Position numbers and translations under genes: made by a program | Shown: piece after piece, positions 1 through 8,917 of the stretch | Position numbering within the stretch: position 1 is the stretch's first letter | How the letters are laid out: every line of letters begins with the position of its first letter | Origin: Bacillus sp. WMMC1349 | Lineage (GTDB): Bacteria; Bacillota; Bacilli; Bacillales; Bacillaceae | Assembly: GCF_013155385.1 (NCBI RefSeq) | Contig: NZ_JABJUQ010000007.1 | Coordinates: forward strand, 1,966,001 to 2,030,000 | Length of the DNA stretch: 64,000 nucleotides | Direction: 5' to 3' | Notes under the pieces: model-generated | Told to the model about the DNA's origin: nothing | The model's database searches: none | The model's input: the letters and a program-made list of their open reading frames with translations, nothing else

Positions 1-3000
1 TTGACGAGGTGATCTGGATCTCCCTTGAATTTTTTGCGAAGTTCCGGGTTTTGCGTTGCAACTCCGACAGGGCAAGTATCTAAATGGCAAGCCCTCATCA
101 TGACACAGCCGAGAACTACGAGCGGCGCTGTGGCAAAACCAAATTCTTCTGCTCCTAATAATGCAGCCATGACAACATCTCTGCCTGTCATTAATTTTCC
201 ATCTGTTTCTAATACTACACGATCGCGCAAACCGTTTAACATTAATGTTTGGTGTGCTTCAGCCAAGCCAAGTTCCCACGGAAGTCCGGTATGTTTAATA
301 CTTGTCTTTGGAGACGCTCCGGTTCCACCGTCATATCCGCTGATGACGATCACATCTGCTGTTGCTTTTGCGACACCGGCAGCAATTGTACCAACACCGG
401 CTTTGGCAACGAGTTTGACACTGATCCGTGCATCACGGTTGGCATTTTTCAAATCATGGATGAGCTGTGCCAAGTCTTCAATCGAGTAAATATCATGGTG
501 TGGCGGTGGTGAAATCAAACCGACACCAGGCGTTGATCCCCTGACATTGGCAACCCATGGGTAAACTTTGTTTCCTGGGAGCTGACCGCCTTCCCCAGGT
601 TTTGCCCCTTGAGCCATTTTAATTTGTAACTCATCGGCATTGACAAGATAGTGGCTTTTTACACCGAAACGACCTGAGGCAATTTGCTTAATGGCACTGC
701 GGCGATGATCGCCATTGGCATCAGGGGTAAAACGATCTGGATCTTCCCCGCCTTCCCCACTGTTGCTTTTTCCGCCTAAACGGTTCATCGCAATCGCCAA
801 TGTCTCATGTGCTTCTTTGCTTAGAGAACCAAATGACATTGCTCCTGTTTTAAAACGGCGAACAATGGATTCAACAGATTCAACTTCTTCAAGCGGCACT
901 GGTTTTCGTGTTTCATCAAATGAGAAAAGGTTGCGTAAAAAACCGATTCTTTCTTCATCTGCCGCTTGTGAATACTGTTTGAATAGATGATAATCGCCAT
1001 TTCGACAAGCCCATTGTAACGTGTGAATCGTTTTTGGATTAAAAGCATGATGTTCGCCGTCTTTTCTCCATTGGAAATCACTTCCTGAATCAAGAGTTGT
1101 ACTGTAAGTGTCAGCATAAGCTTTTTGATGGCGAACAACGGCTTCTTTTGCAATCGTGTCTAAATCGATGCCGCCAAGTTGTGATGCCGTTCCAGTAAAG
1201 TATTGATCAATCACATCTTGGTTGATGCCAACCGCTTCAAAAATTTGTGCACCACGGTAACTCTGCACAGTCGATATTCCCATTTTAGACATTACCTTGA
1301 CGACACCTTCAGTGACACTCTTGCTGTACTTTGTGACAGCTTCTTCATAGCTAAATGGAAGAATGCCTTCGTCGATGATATGTTTAAAAGTCGCATATGT
1401 GAGATACGGATGAATAGCATCAGCTCCATAGCCGATCAATGCTGCAAAATGGTGGACTTCCCTAGCTTCACCTGATTGGGAAATGATACTGACTTTCGTC
1501 CGTTTACCAGTTCGAACTAAATATTGATGCAATGCACTTACTGCAAGGAGTGATGGAATCGGTGTTTTTTGTTCATCCATTTTGCGATCTGATAGGATGA
1601 GAAGTGTCACACCTTCTGCAATTGCCTTATCCGCTTCTTTAAACATATCTTCAAGACCGCTTTTTAAGTCTCCTGTAAATAGCGTATGAATCGTTTTATT
1701 TTTAAAGTGCTGGTGGACAAGTCCTCTAAGCGAGTTAAACTGAGCATTTGTTAATACTGGTGTATACAGTTTAATCCGACGGCAACTGCTTTCATTTGGA
1801 TGAAGCACATCTCCTTCTGCTCCGAGCCATGTTAAAGTTGATGTTACAATTTGCTCGCGAATCGCGTCAATTGGTGGATTTGTAACCTGTGCAAAGAGCT
1901 GCTTGAAATAATTAAACAGTGATTGCGGGCGATCTGATAAAACGGCAAGCGGAACATCGTGTCCCATCGATCCGAGCGGATCTTTTCCTTCTGTAATTAC
2001 TGGAATTAAATATTTTTGAATATCTTCATATGTGTAGCCAAACGCTTTTTGTCGCATGAAAAGATCTGGGACCGATTTTTCTTCACTTTCCTGAATATCA
2101 TTTGCAACATGAACAATTTCTTTGCTGAGCCATTCTTGATAAGGAAACTCGTTAGAAATTTCTGACTTGACTTCTTCATCAGATATAATTCGTCCTTCTT
2201 CAAGATCAACTAACAACATTTTTCCTGGGTTGAGGCGGTCTTTATATAAAACATTTTCCTGATCAACATCAATGACGCCGACTTCAGAGGAAAAAATCAG
2301 ATAATCGTCTTTTGTAACATAATAACGAGCCGGTCTGAGTCCGTTCCGGTCAAGAATAGCTCCGATTTGTCTGCCATCAGTAAACGAGATCGCTGTCGGA
2401 CCATCCCAAGGCTCCATTAAAGAGCTGTGATATTCGTAAAATGCTTTCTTGTTCTTTGACATATAAGGATTTTCGTTCCATGGTTCTGGTATCATCATCA
2501 TGGCAGTATGTGACGGTTTTCTTCCTGCCAATACAAAGAATTCAAAAGCATTGTCTAAAATAGAAGAATCACTGCCGTTTTCATCTAAGATCGGTAAAAT
2601 TTTCGGTAAATCTTCGCCAAACGCTTCTGAAACAAACTGCTGTTCTCTCGCTTTCATCCAGTTCATATTGCCGCGGAGAGTATTGATTTCTCCATTATGA
2701 ATGAGATAGCGGTTCGGGTGGGCTCTTTCCCAGCTTGGAAACGTGTTTGTACTAAAGCGGGAATGAACCAGTGCAAATGCTGAAACAAAATCTTCATCTT
2801 GCAAATCTTCATAAAAAGCATCCACTTGTTCAGGTGTTAATAGTCCTTTGTAAACAATTGTTTTACTGGAAAGGCTGGCGACATAAAATGATTTCCCATG
2901 GTCTTTTGCCCAGTGTTCAGTTTGTTTACGAATCACATATAATTTTCGTTCAAATGCTAAATGGTCATTCATTTTTTCATTAACACCAATAAACACTTGA

Positions 3001-3443
3001 CGAACAATAGGTGCGCTCTCAGCGGCAACTTTTCCGATTTTTCCGACATTTACAGGGACAGTTCGCCAACCAAGTACAGACTGTCCTTCTTCTTCAATCA
3101 AGTGATTCATGTGAGCTTCGATTTTTCCGCGCTCACTGTCATCCTTTGAAAAAAAGATCATTCCCACACCATAGCGCCCTTTTTCAGGCAATTGAAAACC
3201 AGAGCATACTTTTTTAAAAAAAGCATCAGGTATCTGCATCATGATGCCTGCCCCATCTCCGGTGTACGGGTCACTGCCCTGCCCGCCCCGGTGATCTAAT
3301 TGACAGAGCATTTGTAATCCTTTTTTGACAATATCATGATTTGGCTTGCCTTTAATATGAGCGTAGAGACCAATTCCGCATGCGTCATGTTCAAATTCAG
3401 GACGGTAGAGACCTTGCGCATTAGGTAGTTGTTGATCCGTCAT
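1..3443 (-). CDS. gltA: Glutamate synthase (NADPH) large subunit, 5' part; runs off the window edge
   Basis: Makes glutamate from glutamine and 2-oxoglutarate together with a small GltB/GltD-type subunit in the cytoplasm. About 1147 of the usual ~1500 residues lie in the window; the C-terminus is beyond base 1. The start at 3443 follows a GGGGGAGAGG ribosome binding site. The N-terminus carries a short propeptide followed by HDACGIG, so Cys22 is the expected amidotransferase nucleophile after processing. The FMN-binding synthase region follows, with GGEDP and AKAGVG motifs, and the iron-sulfur cysteine cluster ([12 protein letters not shown]) is encoded near bases 60-110. It is divergent from gltC, the arrangement known from B. 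subtilis, where GltC activates this gene. Identification is very secure. Confidence 0.96.
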   Translation of the reverse strand, partial: MTDQQLPNAQGLYRPEFEHDACGIGLYAHIKGKPNHDIVKKGLQMLCQLDHRGGQGSDPYTGDGAGIMMQIPDAFFKKVCSGFQLPEKGRYGVGMIFFSKDDSERGKIEAHMNHLIEEEGQSVLGWRTVPVNVGKIGKVAAESAPIVRQVFIGVNEKMNDHLAFERKLYVIRKQTEHWAKDHGKSFYVASLSSKTIVYKGLLTPEQVDAFYEDLQDEDFVSAFALVHSRFSTNTFPSWERAHPNRYLIHNGEINTLRGNMNWMKAREQQFVSEAFGEDLPKILPILDENGSDSSILDNAFEFFVLAGRKPSHTAMMMIPEPWNENPYMSKNKKAFYEYHSSLMEPWDGPTAISFTDGRQIGAILDRNGLRPARYYVTKDDYLIFSSEVGVIDVDQENVLYKDRLNPGKMLLVDLEEGRIISDEEVKSEISNEFPYQEWLSKEIVHVANDIQESEEKSVPDLFMRQKAFGYTYEDIQKYLIPVITEGKDPLGSMGHDVPLAVLSDRPQSLFNYFKQLFAQVTNPPIDAIREQIVTSTLTWLGAEGDVLHPNESSCRRIKLYTPVLTNAQFNSLRGLVHQHFKNKTIHTLFTGDLKSGLEDMFKEADKAIAEGVTLLILSDRKMDEQKTPIPSLLAVSALHQYLVRTGKRTKVSIISQSGEAREVHHFAALIGYGADAIHPYLTYATFKHIIDEGILPFSYEEAVTKYSKSVTEGVVKVMSKMGISTVQSYRGAQIFEAVGINQDVIDQYFTGTASQLGGIDLDTIAKEAVVRHQKAYADTYSTTLDSGSDFQWRKDGEHHAFNPKTIHTLQWACRNGDYHLFKQYSQAADEERIGFLRNLFSFDETRKPVPLEEVESVESIVRRFKTGAMSFGSLSKEAHETLAIAMNRLGGKSNSGEGGEDPDRFTPDANGDHRRSAIKQIASGRFGVKSHYLVNADELQIKMAQGAKPGEGGQLPGNKVYPWVANVRGSTPGVGLISPPPHHDIYSIEDLAQLIHDLKNANRDARISVKLVAKAGVGTIAAGVAKATADVIVISGYDGGTGASPKTSIKHTGLPWELGLAEAHQTLMLNGLRDRVVLETDGKLMTGRDVVMAALLGAEEFGFATAPLVVLGCVMMRACHLDTCPVGVATQNPELRKKFKGDPDHLV

Positions 3444-3508
3444 CGTTCCTCTCCCCCGTTCAGGTTACCGTTTTTTCCCGGTCACAAAATCTTACAAACT
3501 CTAACTCC

Positions 3509-3537
3509 ATTGTAGGTTTTCAAATCCATACAAACAA
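3509..3537 (-). promoter_or_regulatory. Candidate sigma-A promoter of gltA
   Basis: On the minus strand TTGTTT is followed by a 17-base spacer and TACAAT, about 65 bases upstream of the gltA start. The -35 is imperfect, as expected for a promoter needing an activator. The nearby palindrome at 3548-3562 is suitably placed for GltC. Confidence 0.6.
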
Positions 3538-3547
3538 TATATAATTT

Positions 3548-3562
3548 AGATTAAACTAATCT
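3548..3562. promoter_or_regulatory. Candidate GltC (LysR) binding palindrome
   Basis: AGATTAAACTAATCT is a perfect 6-3-6 inverted repeat in the gltA/gltC intergenic region. It has the T-N11-A type symmetry typical of LysR boxes and lies just upstream of the gltA -35 and about 27 bases from the gltC start. It could serve both activation of gltA and autoregulation of gltC. The role is inferred from position and family. Confidence 0.55.
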
Positions 3563-3588
3563 CATTTTGATATAAGCAGGTGAAAGGG

Positions 3589-4491
3589 ATGGAATTACGC
3601 CAACTGCATTACTTTATGGAAGTAGCTGAAAGAGAACACGTATCAGAAGCTGCCATGCATCTTCATGTTGCTCAATCGGCGATCAGCAGACAAATAGCAA
3701 ACCTTGAAGAAGAGCTTGGCGTGTCTTTATTTGAGCGGGAAGGCCGCAATGTCAAATTAACCCCGATCGGAAAGCAATTTTTAATTCATATTAAAGCGGC
3801 TATGAAAGCGATTGATTATGCAAAAGAACAAATTAATGAGTATTTAGATCCCAATAGAGGGACGGTGAGAATCGGCTTTCCGACAAGCCTTGCCAGCCAG
3901 TTTCTGCCGACTGTCATTTCCGAGTTTAAACATGAGCATCCAAATGTTGCTTTCCTTCTAAGACAAGGGGCATATAAGTTTTTAATTGAAGCGGTCAAAA
4001 ATAGGGATATTGATTTGGCGTTTCTCGGTCCTGTTCCAATGAATGATCCTGAGATTAAAGGAGATATTTTATTCACGGAAAGCATTTTTGCACTTCTCCC
4101 AGTTAACCATCCGCTCTCAGAGCAAAAAAGCCTTCACTTAGGCGATCTCAGGAATGATAATTATGTGCTTTTCCCTGATGGTTACATTCTTCGCAAGATG
4201 GCTGTTGATGCCTGTAAACAAGCAGGCTACACACCGAAAATTTCTTCAGAGGGTGAAGATTTAGATGCGATCAAAGGCTTGGTTTCTGCGGATATGGGCG
4301 TGACACTTTTGCCTGAAAGTGCCTTTAATGAAACACCTCCCCGCTTTACGAAGAAAATCCCGATTGACTATCCTCAAGTGAAACGCACAGTCGGAATCAT
4401 TACCCCAAAAAATCGGGAGCTCTCCCCTTCAGCAAAAGATTTTTATCAGTTTGTTAAACAGTTTTTCTCACATCTTCAACGATATCAATAA
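3589..4491 (+). CDS. gltC: LysR-family transcriptional activator GltC
   Basis: A 300-residue LysR regulator with an N-terminal winged HTH (about residues 1-60, SEAAMHLHVAQSAISRQIANLE) and a C-terminal 2-oxoglutarate/glutamate-sensing domain. It matches B. subtilis GltC closely along its whole length. The ATG at 3589 is preferred because AGGTGA lies 5 bases upstream; an in-frame GTG nine bases earlier would overlap that site. Divergent from gltA, which it is expected to activate when glutamate synthesis is needed. Confidence 0.95.
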   Translation: MELRQLHYFMEVAEREHVSEAAMHLHVAQSAISRQIANLEEELGVSLFEREGRNVKLTPIGKQFLIHIKAAMKAIDYAKEQINEYLDPNRGTVRIGFPTSLASQFLPTVISEFKHEHPNVAFLLRQGAYKFLIEAVKNRDIDLAFLGPVPMNDPEIKGDILFTESIFALLPVNHPLSEQKSLHLGDLRNDNYVLFPDGYILRKMAVDACKQAGYTPKISSEGEDLDAIKGLVSADMGVTLLPESAFNETPPRFTKKIPIDYPQVKRTVGIITPKNRELSPSAKDFYQFVKQFFSHLQRYQ

Positions 4492-4499
4492 CACATCAG

Positions 4500-4524
4500 T
4501 CAGCCGAGCTGAACGCTCGGCTGA
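4500..4524 (+). terminator. Strong hairpin after gltC
   Basis: A perfect 10-bp stem TCAGCCGAGC/GCTCGGCTGA with a 5-base loop begins 9 bases after the gltC stop. The run that follows is A-rich rather than T-rich, so termination may be imperfect or the hairpin may mainly protect the mRNA end. Confidence 0.5.
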
Positions 4525-4560
4525 TCTAAAAAAATTAAATTGTATCTTACGAAATGCCTT

Positions 4561-4974
4561 TCAATGAATCGCTAAATAAATAGTTAACCCTAGTACAATT
4601 AGATATAGACAGTCAACTAATATTTGTTTTTTTCGATGAAAGCAAATGACATTTTTTCGAGACAACATGATATAAATATCAGGGGAAATTATCCAAATGA
4701 TTTGCAATAAAAAAGACAGCTTTTGCATGACCGTTAATGGGTTAAATGTAAATCCAGATCCCGCATCTCCACCTATAGTTGACAAATACATTGAAAAATT
4801 TAGGAAAGGTATGATGAAGCAATATATTAGTCTAAAAAAGTTTATATAAAAAAATTGTTTTGCACGAATACCTTTCAATGAAAAGATCAGTCCGTAGATG
4901 AAAAGAAAAATAGTTCCAAAACTTATGATCGGATGGTTTGCAAAGTAAATAAGAGTAAGCCCTAATAAAAACAT
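4561..4974 (-). CDS. Hypothetical small integral membrane protein
   Basis: 137 residues with about four hydrophobic segments (near residues 2-30, 43-62, 84-100 and 118-136) and positively charged loops. The start at 4974 has an excellent AAAGAGGAGA site. I recognise no family and no catalytic motif. It stands alone next to damaged genes at 5.0-6.0 kb, so it may be a passenger or an immunity-type membrane protein, but nothing shows this directly. Confidence 0.65.
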   Translation of the reverse strand: MFLLGLTLIYFANHPIISFGTIFLFIYGLIFSLKGIRAKQFFYINFFRLIYCFIIPFLNFSMYLSTIGGDAGSGFTFNPLTVMQKLSFLLQIIWIISPDIYIMLSRKNVICFHRKKQILVDCLYLIVLGLTIYLAIH

Positions 4975-5035
4975 AATTTCTCCTCTTTAATTCTTTTTGT
5001 ACAAAGGCTTGTGAAATCTTCACAGAGACTTAAAC

Positions 5036-5320
5036 TTATCTTAACACACTTTTCTTATATGACAGCAAAAGGTGCTTACATATGTCCCCTGTGTTAAATC
5101 GCCGCAAATTTTCAAACCTATCTTGATACAGGGTTGGAAGGTTGGTCAAAACGGCAAGGGGTTGTATCATATACCTAATCGAGTAAAAAGGACCTTTAAA
5201 GTTTTCGCCGATCCAATCTTCTAAAAAGGACAGCTTATACTCACGAAAGAATCCCGATATGATGTAATTGCCGCATACGGGGATAAAATCACCGCACATA
5301 CCGTTGTCACCCTTCCACAA
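5036..5320 (-). CDS. Hypothetical soluble protein fragment
   Basis: Up to 94 residues opening at a TTG without a convincing ribosome binding site. It contains a GDNGMCGDFIPVCGNYII segment that looks like genuine protein. It lies 28 bases downstream of the interrupted gene at 5348-5985, in the same direction. The poor start suggests a truncated gene whose 5' part is lost. Function unknown. Confidence 0.35.
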   Translation of the reverse strand: MWKGDNGMCGDFIPVCGNYIISGFFREYKLSFLEDWIGENFKGPFYSIRYMIQPLAVLTNLPTLYQDRFENLRRFNTGDICKHLLLSYKKSVLR

Positions 5321-5347
5321 TTTATAAAGATCGTCAGAAAAGAATCT

Positions 5348-5985
5348 CTAGAAAAATAATCGATTCTTTCCAATTATTTTTTTCAATGAAATCTTATAAC
5401 GTTGTTCAATATCCCGTCCAAGCTTTTCCTGCAGGATTTCCAATTGTTTAATGATGTAATGAAGATCAAATATATTATAGATCTGTTGGGTTTCCCAAAT
5501 GGTCGTTAATCGCGCTTTATCACCAAATGGTATCAATGAAATAATGGGTTCGTCCCCTTCATACTCCATTGTGTAATATCTGTACTCTGTAACTTTGTTT
5601 TTTTTCTTCATTTTTTTAATCCACTCATTCAAAGAGGCATAAAATTCTAATAGGGCGATACTTTCTTTGAAATAGATGTTCCCGTTTATTTTAATTAGTA
5701 GTTCCCCCTCAACGCTCAACATGACTGAAGGGTCTTTTCTCAAATTCTTAGGGATGGGTGTGTCCTGAAAGTCGTGTGGATGAATAAAAATTGGGGAATT
5801 TGCTCGCTTTCCGCGGGCAATCCGCGAGCCTCCTCGGAGCTCGTTCCTTGCTCCTCTTGGGTCTCGCCTGGCTCGCTGTTTCCGCAGGAGTCTCGCAATT
5901 CCTCCTGATTTATCTTGAAAAAGGACTTTTTAGACAGCTCCGTGAATTTATAATTAAACTCTACTTGATTGGATACGTCGTCCAT
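5348..5985 (-). pseudogene. Immunity-like soluble protein gene interrupted by a repeat element
   Basis: The intact 3' part (5348-5758) encodes a protein with NLRKDPSVMLSVEGELL and EGDEPIISLIPFGDKA segments. It resembles a family of ~140-residue Bacillus proteins often found beside secreted toxins (from memory, unconfirmed). The natural N-terminus, MDDVSNQVEFNYKFT, is encoded on the far side of the inserted element at 5942-5985, and the insertion changes frame between the halves. The ATG at 5743 could drive a shortened product but has no good ribosome binding site. Most likely inactive. Confidence 0.6.
5756..5941 (+). repeat. Dispersed inverted-end repeat element, copy 1
   Basis: About 186 bp with imperfect inverted ends: GTGTCCTGAAAGTCGTGTGG on the left, and AGGACTTTTTAGACAGCTCC on the right, which reads GGAGCTGTCTAAAAAGTCCT on the other strand. 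The interior has the GC-rich palindromic core GCTCGCTTTCCGCGGGC and a second GAGCTCGTTCC segment. It splits the gene at 5348-5985. Other copies lie at 35268, 43905, 49886, 59882 and 63822. It encodes nothing and behaves like a non-autonomous MITE. Confidence 0.8.
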
Positions 5986-6132
5986 ATCTTACCGTCTCAC
6001 TCTCTACTATTTTTAGTTTGGTCTTACCTTTTATTTTGATGTTCTTTCCTATATTTGTAAAGCAGGTCACCCCAGGCAGAAAAAATTTTCTTGACGCAGT
6101 ATCGTATCCCTTTAGATATCGCATCCAGAAGA

Positions 6133-6253
6133 GTAAAAGCCTTCATCCATTCAGATCAAGGAATTCACGATACAAATCCACTCTTTTAAAAGATCGTTAT
6201 GCCGATCCATGTCAAGAAGTGGGAACTGTTGGAACAACGCCCCGCAAGAATGA
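6133..6253 (+). pseudogene. IS3-family transposase (OrfB) relic
   Basis: Reading across frameshifts gives KAFIHSDQGIH, then NPLF, then MSRSGNCWNNAPQE. These are the catalytic HSDQG and RRGNCWDNAP(I/Q)E motifs of IS3-family integrases of the DDE type. No IS ends or orfA are visible. A dead fragment of an insertion sequence unrelated to the complete IS3 at 57-58.6 kb. Confidence 0.7.
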
Positions 6254-6300
6254 ACCCAACTAAAGCGTGAAAATAACAACTACAGATTATCAATACAATT

Positions 6301-6329
6301 TTAAAAAATGACTCCTGTAGAATACAGGA
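6301..6329 (-). terminator. Terminator of the cytochrome c gene
   Basis: A 7-bp stem TCCTGTA/TACAGGA with a 3-base loop, followed on the minus strand by a T-rich run (GTCATTTTTTAA), 26 bases after the stop codon. Confidence 0.7.
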
Positions 6330-6354
6330 ATCACCTTTCCAATGTAGCCTGGCT

Positions 6355-8286
6355 TTATTTTTTTGGCATCTCAACACTCAATAAATAATCAAGTAATGCT
6401 TGTTGTTCTTTTTTAGAAAAACCGCTTTTAGCATCTACCCAAAATTCATGTCCTTTGCCCGTGATTCTGACCGTTTTTAAGTCCGCTGAAGCGGAATTAC
6501 TATTGATCACCTGTTGTCTTAAATCTCTGTCAATCATCGCTAGCAAGCTATGATAAGGATCGGTCGGTTTTCCCTTGCCAATCGTTCCCGGAATGCCGAT
6601 CTCTTTTAACGAACTGCCGACCGCTACACCACCATCATGCAAATATGGTGCACTCCAATAAAGTCCGATCAGACTCGGGACCTTATAACCGCCTGGTGAG
6701 CCGTTTTTAGCCCATGCCAGTTTGATTTGCTCTTGATTAAGGTGATATGTCGGGACATTTAAAACTTTAGCATCTTTCGGAACAGGCACATTTGTATTTG
6801 GCGCGTACATTTTACTTTCCCCAAATATCTTTTCTGTTTTTTTAAAAGCTTGTGCTCTTGTTGGTTCAGTCCCGACTTTTCTTGCTGAAATCACTTGGTT
6901 ATTTGTTAAATAACTTCCACCATGACAAGTGATACAACCTGCTTTTGTAAACACGTTTCTTCCTTGTTTCATCGTATTTCTACTTACTTTCCGTGGTGGT
7001 TTTGGTGGTTTTAACGTGTTTTGCCAAGCAGAAACAGCATGATTTTGTTCATTTACTTTCTTGCCTTTTGAACTGACAATAACACCATCTGGTGCCATCA
7101 ATGTAACGTTAGGAAAGCTCGGCGGTTTGATCATTTGATTGACACCGGGAACATCTGGTGTAGGATCAGCTTTGGCGAAAAATTCCGATGGTGTTTTGCC
7201 GCTCTTCGGATTGTAGCGGTATTTTTGATCAGCAGCATGCTGAAGAATGGTTCCAATGTAAACGTCCTGGCTCATTCCAAACAAAGCTTTACTGGCTGGA
7301 GCCTGTGAGAGACTGTCTGAGTTTTGCGCATGAACATTATTGCTAAACACACTCAAGCCTTTAAATGGACCAGCCATCGCGATCCCGCTCCAGCTAAATG
7401 GATGATCTCCTAATGTAAAGCAATCAGGAATCTGCGTTGGATTACTTTTCATATCAATCGATGAATCGAAATATCCTTTTGGCCATTTGACTAATACTTG
7501 ATCAACTGCTTTTTCTAATTTTTCCGAATTGGGCAAACGTTCCTTTTTCCCCTTTCCAACTTTGATGACAGGGCTTTGAGAATTCACGAATTGTTTAATA
7601 TTCTTCACTTCAGCATGTGTAAAAAAAGCGGCAGAATTCGTTGCAAGTGCCAACATTAACCCTGTATTCAAATCAGGATTTGTGACACCTTCCATCACCT
7701 GCATTGTCTGTGGATCTGTTGTCGCATGACAAGCTGCACAACTAATCCCGACTTTTGCTTTCCCTTTCGAATATGTAATTGGCATACCAAGAGGAGCATA
7801 AGTACCTTTTACTACATCAATTCCTGTATCAATCTTCTCCCCTTTCTTAAATGTCCTATTGCCAACCTTGACTGTTTTTGCTAGTTCGACTTGTAGATTT
7901 GTTGTTCCTTTTCCATTTAACGCTATAATTGCTTTTGCCATATTCGTTAAGGTTATCGGTCCATCAAGTATTCCGAGAATATCTGTTAAAAAAACCTCGT
8001 TTCCGAATGTTTCTTTATAAAATGTTTCCCTGCCCAAATCAAGAAGCTGATCATTGATTTTAACCGCCCCTTTGTCACTTGATAAATTCATCTGCTTGGC
8101 TTTTTCATTGGTGATGAATTTTCCCCATACATCATATCCAGTCGACCGTTTTTCTTTTGAAATCACTTTCTCTTTTGGTGGCATATAAGCATATTCGGGT
8201 TCGAAGTGCCTTATTGTCAAAAAAAGAATGCCTACGATGATCGGGATGATCCCGATGATAAAGAACCATTTACGTTTTCGCATCAT
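6355..8286 (-). CDS. Membrane-anchored dihaem c-type cytochrome / electron transport protein
   Basis: 643 residues from the ATGATG at 8286, which follows AAGGAGGAGGGC; earlier in-frame starts would precede that site. One N-terminal membrane anchor (residues 7-25) places the rest outside the membrane. Two haem-binding motifs, CAACH at 183-187 and CITCH at 451-455, suggest two cytochrome c folds joined by a long insert (about 190-440). Candidate distal ligands include M198 and later methionines. The architecture recalls dihaem electron-transfer proteins or MauG/peroxidase-like cytochromes, but no enzyme is certain. Monocistronic with its own terminator and divergent from marR at 8471. Confidence 0.85.
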   Translation of the reverse strand: MMRKRKWFFIIGIIPIIVGILFLTIRHFEPEYAYMPPKEKVISKEKRSTGYDVWGKFITNEKAKQMNLSSDKGAVKINDQLLDLGRETFYKETFGNEVFLTDILGILDGPITLTNMAKAIIALNGKGTTNLQVELAKTVKVGNRTFKKGEKIDTGIDVVKGTYAPLGMPITYSKGKAKVGISCAACHATTDPQTMQVMEGVTNPDLNTGLMLALATNSAAFFTHAEVKNIKQFVNSQSPVIKVGKGKKERLPNSEKLEKAVDQVLVKWPKGYFDSSIDMKSNPTQIPDCFTLGDHPFSWSGIAMAGPFKGLSVFSNNVHAQNSDSLSQAPASKALFGMSQDVYIGTILQHAADQKYRYNPKSGKTPSEFFAKADPTPDVPGVNQMIKPPSFPNVTLMAPDGVIVSSKGKKVNEQNHAVSAWQNTLKPPKPPRKVSRNTMKQGRNVFTKAGCITCHGGSYLTNNQVISARKVGTEPTRAQAFKKTEKIFGESKMYAPNTNVPVPKDAKVLNVPTYHLNQEQIKLAWAKNGSPGGYKVPSLIGLYWSAPYLHDGGVAVGSSLKEIGIPGTIGKGKPTDPYHSLLAMIDRDLRQQVINSNSASADLKTVRITGKGHEFWVDAKSGFSKKEQQALLDYLLSVEMPKK

Positions 8287-8470
8287 GCCCTCCTCCTTTC
8301 TCATTATTATTTTTCCCAATTGCTACATAAATCACTTCTTTTTTTAGAAAAGCATGTTGATTTTGATTGTTCAAAGGTTATTCATTGACTTCTTTTTGGC
8401 AATGACATTAATATGATGTTAGCTATTTAGTTTATTTACTTAATTAACTTTTTTAGAGCAGGTGCTATAA

Positions 8471-8917
8471 ATGAAACATCATACAGTACAGGAATTAATG
8501 AAAGCTCTTCAGCGACTGCGTGATTTAGAAATGAAGCATTCGCTTCCATCGAATGAGTCAAGAGTGTTAATGTTCTTAACTGAAAATGCTAAGAGTGAAG
8601 GAAAAATGGTTTCGGATATTCATCAAGTGTTAAATGTCTCTTCCCCATTTGTGACGCAACTATTAAACAAGCTTGAAAAAAAAGAATTGATTTATCGCCG
8701 AATCGACCCAGAAGACCGCCGGATTGTCCGCATCTTCTTAACTGACGAAGGAAAAAAATTAGCACTTCAAGTGCAAAACAAACTCAATCAATCGTTTATT
8801 CAACTTGTGACTTATCTCGGCGAGACAGACAGTAAACAGTTCGCTGATTTGATTCATAAAGTAGCTGATTTTATTGAATTTGAGAAAAAAACAGATGAAA
8901 AGAAGGTTGTAAAATGA
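8471..8917 (+). CDS. MarR-family transcriptional regulator of the adjacent ABC exporter
   Basis: 148 residues with the MarR winged-helix core: residues 48-75 (SDIHQVLNVSSPFVTQLLNKLEKKELI) form the DNA-reading part and RIDPEDRR the wing. GCAGGTG precedes the ATG. TTGACT at 8385 with TTAATA 17 bases later is a possible promoter, and the AT-rich TTTACTTAATTAACT stretch near 8435-8455 could hold its operator. Its stop overlaps the start of the first ABC gene (ATGA), so the three genes form one operon and it probably represses it in response to a drug. Confidence 0.9.
   Translation: MKHHTVQELMKALQRLRDLEMKHSLPSNESRVLMFLTENAKSEGKMVSDIHQVLNVSSPFVTQLLNKLEKKELIYRRIDPEDRRIVRIFLTDEGKKLALQVQNKLNQSFIQLVTYLGETDSKQFADLIHKVADFIEFEKKTDEKKVVK

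Noticed and set aside
1..3450. Numerous small frames on both strands in the first 3.4 kb
   Set aside because: All lie inside the single long gltA frame, which runs off the window edge.
5740..6039. Two open frames (81-82 codons) across 5740-6039, one on each strand
   Set aside because: Both read through the non-coding repeat element copy 1; the minus-strand one only fuses the true N-terminus of the split gene to repeat sequence.
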